Source of the DNA: Verrucomicrobiota bacterium
GTDB lineage: Bacteria; Verrucomicrobiota; Verrucomicrobiia; Limisphaerales; AV2
Assembly: GCA_003218515.1 (NCBI GenBank)
Contig: QHNT01000085.1
Span: 1 to 36,220 of the forward strand
Length of the DNA stretch: 36,220 nucleotides
Direction of reading: 5' to 3'
The position numbers were made by a program, and so were the translations under genes. Each line of letters opens with the position of its first letter. Within the stretch, counting starts at the first letter, position 1. The notes under the pieces were generated by a model. It was not told the DNA's origin. It made no database searches and worked only from the letters and a program-made list of their open reading frames with translations. This document shows positions 8,760 through 16,682 of the stretch, in pieces.

Positions 8760-10472
8760 TCATTCCAGATCGCCCAGCGTGGCGCGGATGACTTCTTCCG
8801 GGGAAGTCAACCCCGCCAGGACTTTTCTGGCACCGTCCTCGCGCAGCGTGCGCATGCCCATCTCGCGCGCGCGAGAACGCAACTCAGAGGAAGGTACTTT
8901 GTCGTAGATCAACTTGCGGATCTCGTCGTCTATCACAAAAACCTCGAAAATTCCAAAGCGGCCACGGTAACCCGTTTTGTTGCATTCGTTGCAGCCTTTG
9001 CCCTTCATGAACGTGGCGTTGGCAGTATTGCTCGGATTGATGTTCAAGGCGCGCAGTTCCGCGTCGGTCGGCACATAAGGAGCACCACACCGGCGGCAAA
9101 CCCGGCGGACCAGCCGCTGCGCCATCAACGCGCGGGCGGAGGAAGCCACCAGAAACGGTTTCGCACCGATGTCGATGAGCCGGGTCACTGCGCTCGGCGC
9201 GTCGTTGGTGTGCAAGGTGGAGAAAACCAAGTGACCGGTCAGGGAGGCGTTGATGGCGATAGTCGCCGTTTCCAAATCACGAATTTCACCCAACATGATC
9301 ACGTTGGGCGCCTGGCGCAGCATCGAACGCAACGCCGCCGCGAAAGTCAATCCGACGGCTTCGTTGACCTGCACCTGGTTGATGCCTGAAAGCTGATACT
9401 CCACCGGGTCTTCCACCGTGATGATCTTGCGGTCAGGGCGGTTGATATAATTCAGCACGGCGTAAAGTGTCGTGGTCTTGCCCGAGCCGGTCGGCCCGGT
9501 CACCAGCAGGATGCCGTCCGGCAGCCCAATCAGCTTTTCGAACGTCTGTTGGTCGTCGGTGAAGAAACCCAGCTCGGCCAGACCAAGCTTGAGGCCTTCC
9601 TTGTCCAAAATACGCATGACGATGCTCTCACCGTGATTGGTCGGAATGCACGACACGCGCAAGTCAATCGTCTTGCCTCCCACCGCCGTCTGAATGCGGC
9701 CGTCCTGCGGGACACGCCGTTCCGCAATCGACATGTTCGACATAATTTTCAACCGGCTGAGAATCGCCGCCTGCAGCCGCTTGGGAGGCGCCTTCATCTC
9801 GTGCAACATCCCGTCAATCCGGTAGCGCAGTCGAAACTTCTTCGCCAACGGTTCGAGGTGGATGTCCGAGGAGCGGGCTTTGAACGCGTCCACAATGATG
9901 GTGTTGACCAGCTTGATGATGGGCGCGTCGGCATCGACGACCGACCCGTCATCCGCCGCCGAGACATCGGCCAGGGTTGAAATCTGGATTTCACCCTCGG
10001 TGATGTCCTGAATCATCTTGTCCACCGAATTCTCCTGCGCACCGCCGTAATATCTGCCCAGGGCTTCTTCGATGTCGTCCGGGCTCGCCACCCGCGGCTC
10101 AACTTCCATATTCAGCAAGTGGCGCAGGCTGTCGAGGGTGTCCAGATCGGAAGGATCGCTTAGTGCCACAGTCACCGTGTCGTCGTGGCGATAAAGCGGA
10201 ACCACACTGTATTTCTTGGCGATGTGGCGCGGAACGGCAGAAATGACATCGTCGGCAAGACGCATTTCTCCGAGATTTACAAATTCGACGCCAAACTGGG
10301 CCGCTTTGGCCTGGGCGACCTGGGATGGCGTGAGGAGCTTTTTGGCAACCAAAGTGTCCACCACTCCTTCGCCGGTCGAATCGGCTTCCTGACGGACGGG
10401 CCCCAACTGTTCCTCAGTCACCAGCCCCATGTCCTTCAGCGTATCTATCAAATAATCGTCTCTGGCGGCCAC
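8760..10472 (-). CDS. Second PilB/GspE-type ATPase
   Basis: The protein has an N-terminal MshEN-like domain, ASSDIHLEP-type N2 motifs, Walker [11 protein letters not shown], Walker [11 protein letters not shown], His box GHLVFSTLHT, and the tetracysteine zinc site VCRRC...GCNEC. In the stretch before Walker B the common LRQDPD is replaced by LRQAPN, losing two acidic residues that the paralog at 5836-7542 keeps. I chose GTG at 10472 (MAARDDYLIDTLKDMGLV), which matches where family members begin. A TTG at 10517 would add 15 residues but touches the presumed -10 box and has no ribosome-binding site. It is the first gene of the pilus unit and may serve a second filament built from the pseudopilins. 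Confidence 0.88.
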   Translation of the reverse strand: MAARDDYLIDTLKDMGLVTEEQLGPVRQEADSTGEGVVDTLVAKKLLTPSQVAQAKAAQFGVEFVNLGEMRLADDVISAVPRHIAKKYSVVPLYRHDDTVTVALSDPSDLDTLDSLRHLLNMEVEPRVASPDDIEEALGRYYGGAQENSVDKMIQDITEGEIQISTLADVSAADDGSVVDADAPIIKLVNTIIVDAFKARSSDIHLEPLAKKFRLRYRIDGMLHEMKAPPKRLQAAILSRLKIMSNMSIAERRVPQDGRIQTAVGGKTIDLRVSCIPTNHGESIVMRILDKEGLKLGLAELGFFTDDQQTFEKLIGLPDGILLVTGPTGSGKTTTLYAVLNYINRPDRKIITVEDPVEYQLSGINQVQVNEAVGLTFAAALRSMLRQAPNVIMLGEIRDLETATIAINASLTGHLVFSTLHTNDAPSAVTRLIDIGAKPFLVASSARALMAQRLVRRVCRRCGAPYVPTDAELRALNINPSNTANATFMKGKGCNECNKTGYRGRFGIFEVFVIDDEIRKLIYDKVPSSELRSRAREMGMRTLREDGARKVLAGLTSPEEVIRATLGDLE

Positions 10473-10517
10473 AATTTGTGGTTCCCATTCGGGAATCGTC
10501 GTTTTGGAATTTGGCAA

Positions 10518-10545
10518 ATACTATAGGTCACGGTCCTAATGTCAA
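10518..10545 (-). promoter_or_regulatory. Probable sigma-70-type promoter of the pilus operon
   Basis: On the minus strand a perfect TTGACA (10545-10540) is followed after 16 bases by TAGTAT (10523-10518). Transcription would then begin near 10510, giving a leader of roughly 40 bases before the GTG at 10472. The -10 match is only moderate. Confidence 0.4.
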
Positions 10546-10562
10546 ACGTTCACACAAATCGG

Positions 10563-10632
10563 TGGTACAGTTGGCATTTTCGGTGGGGCGCGAGCCGGCT
10601 CGTTAGTATCCTCGCCCCATCAAACTGTACCA
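10563..10632. repeat. Nested inverted-repeat element
   Basis: Three symmetrical pieces are nested in 70 bases. The outer arms are TGGTACAGTT (10563-10572) and AACTGTACCA (10623-10632), a perfect 10-bp match. The inner arms are TGGGGCG (10584-10590) and CGCCCCA (10613-10619). Between them is the 12-base palindrome CGAGCCGGCTCG (10591-10602). There is no T tract, so it is not a classic terminator. It lies between the ankyrin remnant and the pilus promoter and may be a REP/MITE-like element or a structured regulatory site. I see no second copy in the window. Confidence 0.6.
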
Positions 10633-10678
10633 TTTCCCATGAACCTACAGCAAGAATTTCGCCTGTTATAAAAATTCG

Positions 10679-11705
10679 TCAACAAAACTGAAAATCGGAC
10701 CGGCGCGTCACGCCGGGGTTTTTGTCAGTTGGACATGCCGAAGCGGCAAACAGCACGAGTGGTCCGCGGCCGCGACTCTCGGATTGGCACGAGTCTTCAG
10801 GCGCTTTCCATTTCAAAAGCGACTTCACAATACCGGCGTGGCCTGCGTACGCAGCCCAGTGCAGTCGTGTCTCTCCGTGGGGCTGTGCGCCAGGGTCCAA
10901 TCCTTTCTCCAACAGGAAATCGACGACGCTTGTGCGACCATACTCACAAGCCCACATGAAGCCTGACTCCATCCGTGCCTTTGTTGCATTCGCTTTCAAG
11001 CTGCCGTCTTCATTGACGAAGGTCTTGACCACGTCGAGCCGTCCCACTCCGGCCGCTGCCTCAAGGTCCATTCGCGCGCCCCGCTTGGCGAGATGCGCGG
11101 CGGCTTTCCCGCGCCCGTTATGCAACGCCGCTATCAATGGATTCCATCCTCCTCGAAGGCCGTTCACCGATGCGCCATGCTCGAGCAAAATGTCGAGCAG
11201 CGGGATTTGCACACCGGCTGCCGCGGGATGGCAACTCGTCGCCACCATCCCCAGCGTCGTTGACCCTGTGCGCTCAGGATAGCGCTTTCGCATCGGACCG
11301 TAGTCCAGATCCGCGTCCACCTCGGCGCTGGCTTGGAGCAGGATTTCCGCGACCTTCACGGCGTTCTTCGGAGTCTTTTGGCGATAGCCTTCGACCGCGT
11401 TGGCGCCCACGTAATGCAAGAGCGTCGCACGATGCTCTCGCGTCGAACGCGCGCGAATCAGCTCCGGATTCCGGCGAAGCAGGCGCTCAAGTGTGGCCAG
11501 GTCACCGGTGATAATGGCGTCCACCGCCCCTTCGAACTGCGCGACCGGAGACTCGTTCTGATTCAGGGCTTTAATGTGCTTCGCAAACTTGGGCCAGCTC
11601 TCGAACTGGTGCTCGCGCGCGATGACGAATTGCGCGTCGGCACACGAAAGCTTGGCGCTTCGAATTTCCGAGTCCGTAACGTTGTTTCGATCATTGGTAT
11701 CCGGT
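10679..11705 (-). pseudogene. Ankyrin-repeat protein remnant lacking its 5' end
   Basis: The frame encodes ankyrin-type helices (VDAIITGDLATLERLLRR, LLDILLEHGASVNGLRGG, GRTSVVDFLLEKGLDP, ETRLHWAAYAGHAGIVKSLL). A GTG at 11524 could start 281 residues, but the same frame stays open upstream to a TGA at 11722-11720. There it encodes LSCADAQFVIAREHQFESWP and FAKHIKALNQ, which matches the conserved N-terminal part of this ankyrin family as I recall it. No start codon exists in that extension, and it joins directly to the first six codons of an ADOP permease. The C-terminus after LLKWKAP also departs from family sequence. I read it as the interior of a longer gene whose 5' end was deleted. An N-terminally shortened product from GTG 11524 remains possible. 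Confidence 0.7.
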
Positions 11706-11723
11706 GTAGCGAAGATCGTTCAT
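11706..11723 (-). pseudogene. Six-codon remnant of a fifth ADOP permease
   Basis: On the minus strand ATGAACGATCTTCGCTAC encodes MNDLRY, the invariant beginning of the permeases in this array ([21 protein letters not shown]). As with the intact copies, it follows directly on a heptamer array. After the sixth codon permease sequence stops and ankyrin-gene sequence starts. The simplest reading is one deletion that removed the rest of a permease gene and the 5' end of the ankyrin gene. Confidence 0.65.
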
Positions 11724-11972
11724 TGCTCGTTGTCAGTTGTCGGTTGTCCGTGGTCAGTGGTTCCATGTCGGTCGCAGGCCAAATTCCCAAACCCCAAACC
11801 CCAAGCGCCAAAGAAATCCCAAGCCGCAAACCCCAAACGGCGCCTCGCTACCGCAATGTTGGAGCTTGGAACTTGGAGCTTCTTTGGGATTTGGAGTTTT
11901 CGTTCGCATCCCAGCGCCTCCACTCCTTCGATGTTCAGCGTTCGATGTTGGATGTTCGATGTTCGTTTATTC
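11724..11972. repeat. Heptanucleotide-word spacer, copy 1
   Basis: From the last Glu codon and stop of the permease ending at 11967, the minus strand can be parsed in steps of seven: GAATAAA, CGAACAT, CGAACAT, later TTGGGGT, TTGGGGT, later GACAACC, GACAACT, GACAACG. Some units are degenerate. It shares long identical blocks with the spacer at 19086-19457: 11766-11791 equals 19235-19260 (26 bases) and 11927-11965 equals 19411-19449 (39 bases). No gene or promoter is recognisable in it. Confidence 0.8.
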
Positions 11973-14153
11973 ATAACCGATCTCCCCTCTGCGTTGCGTG
12001 ACGTTGTAGGCAAGCACGCCGTACAGGCCCATTGCCGCCAAGAGCAGTGCCACACCCGAAAAGCCCGCCATCAATCGGACCGAGAGCCTTCGCTGTCCGA
12101 CCGATGACGCGACGATTTGCGTCATGGCGCGGATATTGTCAATGGGCTGATCTTTGTCGAGGGTGTCCAACTCAGCGCGGACGAGGCGGGTGATTTCCAC
12201 AGGGTCGCGTTGCGTTCGGACGACCAGGCTCATAAATCCCCAGCATTGCTGCTGATAGGTTCGATAAACCTCAGCGCGCGGTGCGTTCGCCAAACCAGTG
12301 GGTTTGACGTCCTTCACGACTCTGATGACCTCTATGTTGTCAGGGTCACCGCCCATGCCGATGAGGCGGTGCACCACGTTCGCGCCGAGCTTAAAGTTCT
12401 TTACGAAAGTTTCGTTTACAATAGTGACTGTCACACTATTGGTCCGATCCCGGTCGTTAAAATCCCGTCCTTGCAGCAATGGAATGTTCATCGTGCGGAA
12501 GTAACCTGGGCTGACCTGCGCGTAGTCGGCATCGTTCGCCTCTCCCGGCGCAAGCGGCGGGGCTCCGTGGATGCTGACGGACATGGTTGTGTTCTGCCCG
12601 CTTAAGGGGAGGTTGCGCACCAAGGCTGCAGACTCCACTCCGGGAAGTGATCGCACGCTGGCTAACAATTGTTCAAAGAACCGCACCTTGTCTGTTTGCG
12701 CGGGATATTTCTTCCACGGAAGGCCAAGCTCCATACTGATGAGGTGCTCTGGATTGTAACCAAGTTGGTGCGAGAGAAGGCGGCTGAAACTCCGAATCAT
12801 CAGGCCAGCACCGATCAACAACATCACCGAGACCGCGACCTCACTCACGACCAGCACTGAGCGGAAGCGCTGCCGTTGCCGTCCAGCGCTACTGCCGCGA
12901 GAACTTTCGTTCAGTTCAACAATCAGCGCGGGACTGGACGATTGCAGTATAGGAGCGAGGCCGAAGAGCACTCCTGCCATCAGCGTGACGATCGCAGTGA
13001 ACGCGAGTGTCCAGCCATCCAATTCAATGCCTTCCCAAATCCGCGGCAGGTCTGGCGCGCTGAAATGGATCAGCGCCTTCAATCCGAAGAATACGAGCAG
13101 CGTTCCAGCCAGGCCCCCGAGCACCGCCTGTAGCAGGCTCTCGTTCAGAAGTTGTCCGATAATTTGCCGGCGTCTTGCACCCAGCGCCGCCCGAATGGCG
13201 AACTCACGCGTGCGGGCAGAACGCGCGAGCAGGAGGTTGGCGATGTTTGCGCAGCCGATTAAGAGCACCAACCCGACCGACCCGAGCAGAAAAAGCAAAA
13301 CGGCGCGCGAGTCACCCACGATAACTTCGTGCAGCGGAAAGATCTGTGCTGCCCAACCCTGGTGATCGGCGTCATTGACTCGTGGGGCGATCAAGTCCAT
13401 TTCGGCCTGTGCTTTCGTGAGCGTAATACCCGGCTTGAGGCGGCCATAAACGAGGTAGTTGTGTGAGCCGCGATCACGAAGTTGATCGGGACTGAAGGCC
13501 AGCGGCGTCCAGAGCTGCGTGTTTCTTTCAGGGAAGAACGTGCGCGGCGGCATCACGCCGATGACCGTGAACGGTTCGTCGTTCAAGCTGATGATTTGGC
13601 CGACGGTGTTCGGGTCACCCGCCAATCGCCGCTGCCAGAATTCGTAGCTCAGAAGCACAACGTGGTCTTTACCGATAGTCTCCTCTTCGGGCCGGAAGTC
13701 GCGGCCAAGCATCGGCTTGATGCCGAGCAACGAGAAGATGTTCGCCGACAAACGTGAACCAATAATGTTCTCGGGCTGGCCTTTGCCGGTTAGGATGAAG
13801 CCGCCAAAACCGCGCGCGGCCAGTCCTTCGAACACAGTAGTCTGTTCGCGCCATCCTCCCAGCAACGGCGCCGAGACCGAGCCTTTCTGCGAACCACTTA
13901 GTCCTCTTTCAAAAACCATCACCAATCGTTCAGGATCTTTGAACGGCAACGGCCGTAGGAGGATGGCATTGACGACACTAAAAATCGCCGTGTTCGCCCC
14001 GATGCTGAGGGCGAGTGTCAGCACGGCCACGGCGGTGAAGCCGGGATTTTTCAGCAACTGCCGGAACGCGTAGCGAAGGTCGTTCGCCGATGCCGAAATC
14101 CGAATGTCGAATGTCGAAAGAATGACGAAACTCAAATGACCGAATGACGACAT
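11967..14153 (-). CDS. ADOP-family (MacB/FtsX-type) permease, C-terminally truncated
   Basis: The product has the ADOP start [35 protein letters not shown], a MacB periplasmic domain, three membrane helices with the FtsX phrase LLIGCANIANLLLARSA, a second periplasmic domain, and the first helix of the second FtsX module. It then stops at QRRGEIGYE, where full-length paralogs continue for about 90 residues with two more helices. The ending TATGAATAA is the normal terminus of a sister gene joined to GAGATCGG, so an in-frame deletion is likely. The native start is also gone: the codon before AAC GAC CTT is GCG, and the first 23 residues are encoded by heptamer repeats. Probably non-functional. 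No ATPase gene is adjacent, as is usual for ADOP permeases. Confidence 0.8.
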   Translation of the reverse strand: MSSFGHLSFVILSTFDIRISASANDLRYAFRQLLKNPGFTAVAVLTLALSIGANTAIFSVVNAILLRPLPFKDPERLVMVFERGLSGSQKGSVSAPLLGGWREQTTVFEGLAARGFGGFILTGKGQPENIIGSRLSANIFSLLGIKPMLGRDFRPEEETIGKDHVVLLSYEFWQRRLAGDPNTVGQIISLNDEPFTVIGVMPPRTFFPERNTQLWTPLAFSPDQLRDRGSHNYLVYGRLKPGITLTKAQAEMDLIAPRVNDADHQGWAAQIFPLHEVIVGDSRAVLLFLLGSVGLVLLIGCANIANLLLARSARTREFAIRAALGARRRQIIGQLLNESLLQAVLGGLAGTLLVFFGLKALIHFSAPDLPRIWEGIELDGWTLAFTAIVTLMAGVLFGLAPILQSSSPALIVELNESSRGSSAGRQRQRFRSVLVVSEVAVSVMLLIGAGLMIRSFSRLLSHQLGYNPEHLISMELGLPWKKYPAQTDKVRFFEQLLASVRSLPGVESAALVRNLPLSGQNTTMSVSIHGAPPLAPGEANDADYAQVSPGYFRTMNIPLLQGRDFNDRDRTNSVTVTIVNETFVKNFKLGANVVHRLIGMGGDPDNIEVIRVVKDVKPTGLANAPRAEVYRTYQQQCWGFMSLVVRTQRDPVEITRLVRAELDTLDKDQPIDNIRAMTQIVASSVGQRRLSVRLMAGFSGVALLLAAMGLYGVLAYNVTQRRGEIGYE

Positions 14154-14228
14154 CGAGTGCCAGCGCTTCGCATTTGGAATTCGGATTTCGGATTTGACTC
14201 GTCATTTGGAATTCGTCATTCGTCATTC
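14085..14228. repeat. Inverted heptamer-word array reaching into a permease 5' end
   Basis: On the minus strand the last Glu codon, stop and next base of the upstream permease form GAATGAC, repeated next as GAATGAC and then varied as GAATTCC and AAATGAC. After a centre near 14160 the words recur in inverted orientation (CGACATT, CGACATT, CGGATTT). The second half is read as the first 23 codons of the permease at 11967-14153. The two halves could pair into an imperfect hairpin. Confidence 0.7.
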
Positions 14229-16527
14229 ACACCTGAGCGCCTCCATCGGATTAACTCTCGCCGCGCTTCGCGCAGGCAGCCAGCAAGCCAGTAGGGCCAC
14301 GGAGACGAGCAGCAGCGGGACGGCTGCGAACGTGAGCGGATCGGTCGGGCCGATTCCGAAAAGCAGGCCGCGTAGAAGCTGCGACAACACCAGCGCGCCG
14401 ATCACTCCAATCGCGGTGCCCGTGCTGGCCAGCTTGAGGCCGTTCCGCAACACCAGGGCCAGCACCGCACCGCGCTGCGCGCCTAGCGCCATGCGCACGC
14501 CAATCTCGCGAGTGCGCTGTCTAACGGTCCATGCGATGACTCCGTAAATCCCCACCATCGCGAGAAGAAGTGAGGCGCCAGCGAACAGCGAAACCAACAC
14601 CGTGTTGAACCAACGCAGCGCAAGATACCGGTCCATGACTTCCGTCATGGTGCGAACCGGGTATGCCGGCTGATCTGGGTCAACCGTTTTGATCGCGCCG
14701 AGAACCGGGCCAACCAGGAGTCGCGGATCACCGGATGTGCGCACCACCAACGTCATGTAGTCCCGGATGCGCTGGAGGTAGTTCCAGTAAATCTGCAGCC
14801 GCTGATCGTCTTCCAGCTTCTCATGCCGGATATGCCCGACCGCGCCCACCACCTCCGCCCAGGGCCTGTGCGGCCCCCCGCGAACGCGTTTGCCAATCGG
14901 ATTCTCCCCCGGCCAGGCCAGACGGGCGACCCGTTCATCCACCACGACCACCCAAGGGGTGTCCTGATCGGTAAACGCCCTTCCCTGGAGCATTTGGATT
15001 CCCATCGCTTGGAAGTAACCCGGCGTCACGGTCGTTTCGTCAGTCGCTTCGAGGACAGCCGGTTCTTGGTTGGTTCGCTCAAACTCGATGGACGACAATC
15101 CCGAGGCTCCATCGAGCGGAAGGCGGTTGCCCATGCCGGCGGAATCCACGCCGCGCAGGGAGCGCACCTGTTCCAGTATGCGATGGCAGAACGCCGCCGC
15201 CTGGTCGTCCCCGGCATATTTGGTTCGGGGAATTTCCAAGTGGAAACTCAAGACTCCTTGCGGGCGAAAACCGGGATTTACCTCCTTGAGCGCGGCAAAC
15301 GTTCGGATGAGCAAACCCGCGCCGGTAAGAAGAATGAGCGTCAGAGCGACCTGGCACACCACGAGAAGGTTGCGAATCGTCGCCTTGCCCGCTGCTCCAG
15401 ATGAAGTCCGCGTGTCCTCGCGGAGTGTTGCGACCAAATCGGTGCGCGACCCTTGCATCGCCGGCAGCAACAACATCAGGGCAGCCGTGACGCACAGGAT
15501 GGCGCCGCTGAACAAAAGCACGGGCAGGCTCACTTGAATCTCGTCCACTCTTGGCAACGCAGCGGGCAGCCAGGGAATCAAGAGCTGGACACCCCACTTC
15601 GCGGCGAGCACGCCCAACAACGAGCCAACCAGCAGAATCGGAATCAGTTCCGCGGCGGCTTGACGAACCAGCCGAGCCTGAGTGGCACCCAAGGCCGAAC
15701 GAACGGCCGTCTCGCGACTCCGGGTGAGCGCGTGCGCCAGAAGGAGGTTCACCAGGTTGCAGCAGCCAATGAGCAACAGGCCGAGCGCTGCGCCCAGCAA
15801 CACGATCAACGGTTTCCGCGCGACACCGGCAATATCCCGGCGCAGCGACGTTACACTGAATCGCACGTCTTTGTTCTTCTCGGGATACTGCCGAGCCAGC
15901 CGCGTCGCGATGATATTCAAAGGCTTCCGGGTTGATCGTTAGCGGCGTCCAGATTTGAACATCGTGCGTCGGATACCAAAACTCAGGATCCATCACTCCG
16001 ACCACCGTATGGGGGACATTCTCTAGACGGATTGTCTTTCCGACGATGCTCGGATCGCCTGCGTACCGCCGCTGCCAAAGGCCGTGACTCAGAATGACGA
16101 CGCGATCCTGAGCGGGCTGGTTCTCACCTTCGGTGAAGCCCCGGCCCAGGGCGGGTTGCACCCGCAGCAACGGGAAGAGGTTGGCAGCGACGCTCACCGC
16201 CAGGAGCCGTTCGGGTTCGCCATCACCGGTGAGATTGTAGTTCTGCACGCGGCTCAAAAGGGCGATATCCTCGAACGCCGCGGTTTGAGACCGCAAATCG
16301 CGATGGTTCGCCGGCGCCATCGGGAGCCGCTCAACCTGTGGCGTTTGCGTCCAGATGGCCACGAGGCGCTCCGGCTCCGGGAACGGCAACGGGCGCAACA
16401 CGACGGCATAGACGACGCTGAAAATCGCGGTCGTTGCCCCGATGCCCAGCGCCAGCGTGAGCACGGCCACGGCGGTGAAGCCGGGGTTCTTCAGCAGTTG
16501 GCGGAAGGCGAATTTCAAGTCGTTCAT
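14223..16527 (-). pseudogene. ADOP-family permease broken by a frameshifting deletion
   Basis: The first frame runs from ATG 16527 ([17 protein letters not shown]) through the MacB-type periplasmic domain to [11 protein letters not shown] near 15925 and then becomes nonsense. A second frame takes over at [17 protein letters not shown] near 15917 and continues to LRCE at 14223 with the remaining helices ([17 protein letters not shown], and the C-terminal FtsX module). Paralogs have about 30 residues between these points (HNYLVYGRLKPGITLTKAQAEM in the neighbour). Here they are missing and the frame changes, so a deletion whose length is not a multiple of three fits. The only start available to the second frame is a TTG at the junction. 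A sequencing or assembly error is the main alternative. Confidence 0.82.
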
Positions 16528-16682
16528 GGTTCGTGGTCAGTAGTCAGTAGTCACTGGTCAGTAGTCCGTGGTCAGTGGTCAGTGGTCAGTGGTCAGTGGT
16601 CAGTGGTCGGTTGTCTGTTGTCCGTTGTCATTTGTTCTTTTATTCCGCATTCCGCGCTCCGCGTTCCGAGTTCGGGTCATTC
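16528..16682. repeat. In-register heptanucleotide array filling an intergenic spacer
   Basis: On the minus strand 22 consecutive 7-base units run without a break from GAATGAC at 16682-16676, which contains the last Glu codon and TGA of the upstream permease, to CACGAAC at 16535-16529. The next unit, CATGAAC, contains the ATG of the downstream permease. Five units are identical (CACTGAC, 16606-16572) and most others end in GAC or GAAC. The array leaves no room for a Shine-Dalgarno sequence before ATG 16527. Confidence 0.92.

Noticed and set aside
10700-10716. Hairpin CCGGCG-CGTCA-CGCCGG followed by GGTTTTTG on the plus strand
   Set aside because: It looks like a terminator, but no plus-strand gene ends here and it lies inside the ankyrin remnant; support is too weak to annotate.
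14753-14974. Short frames on both strands inside the broken permease
   Set aside because: The permease frame there has clear family motifs, so these are shadows.
16530-16634. CRISPR-like regular repeat
   Set aside because: The repeat unit is 7 bases with no spacers and no cas genes nearby; it is a tandem array.
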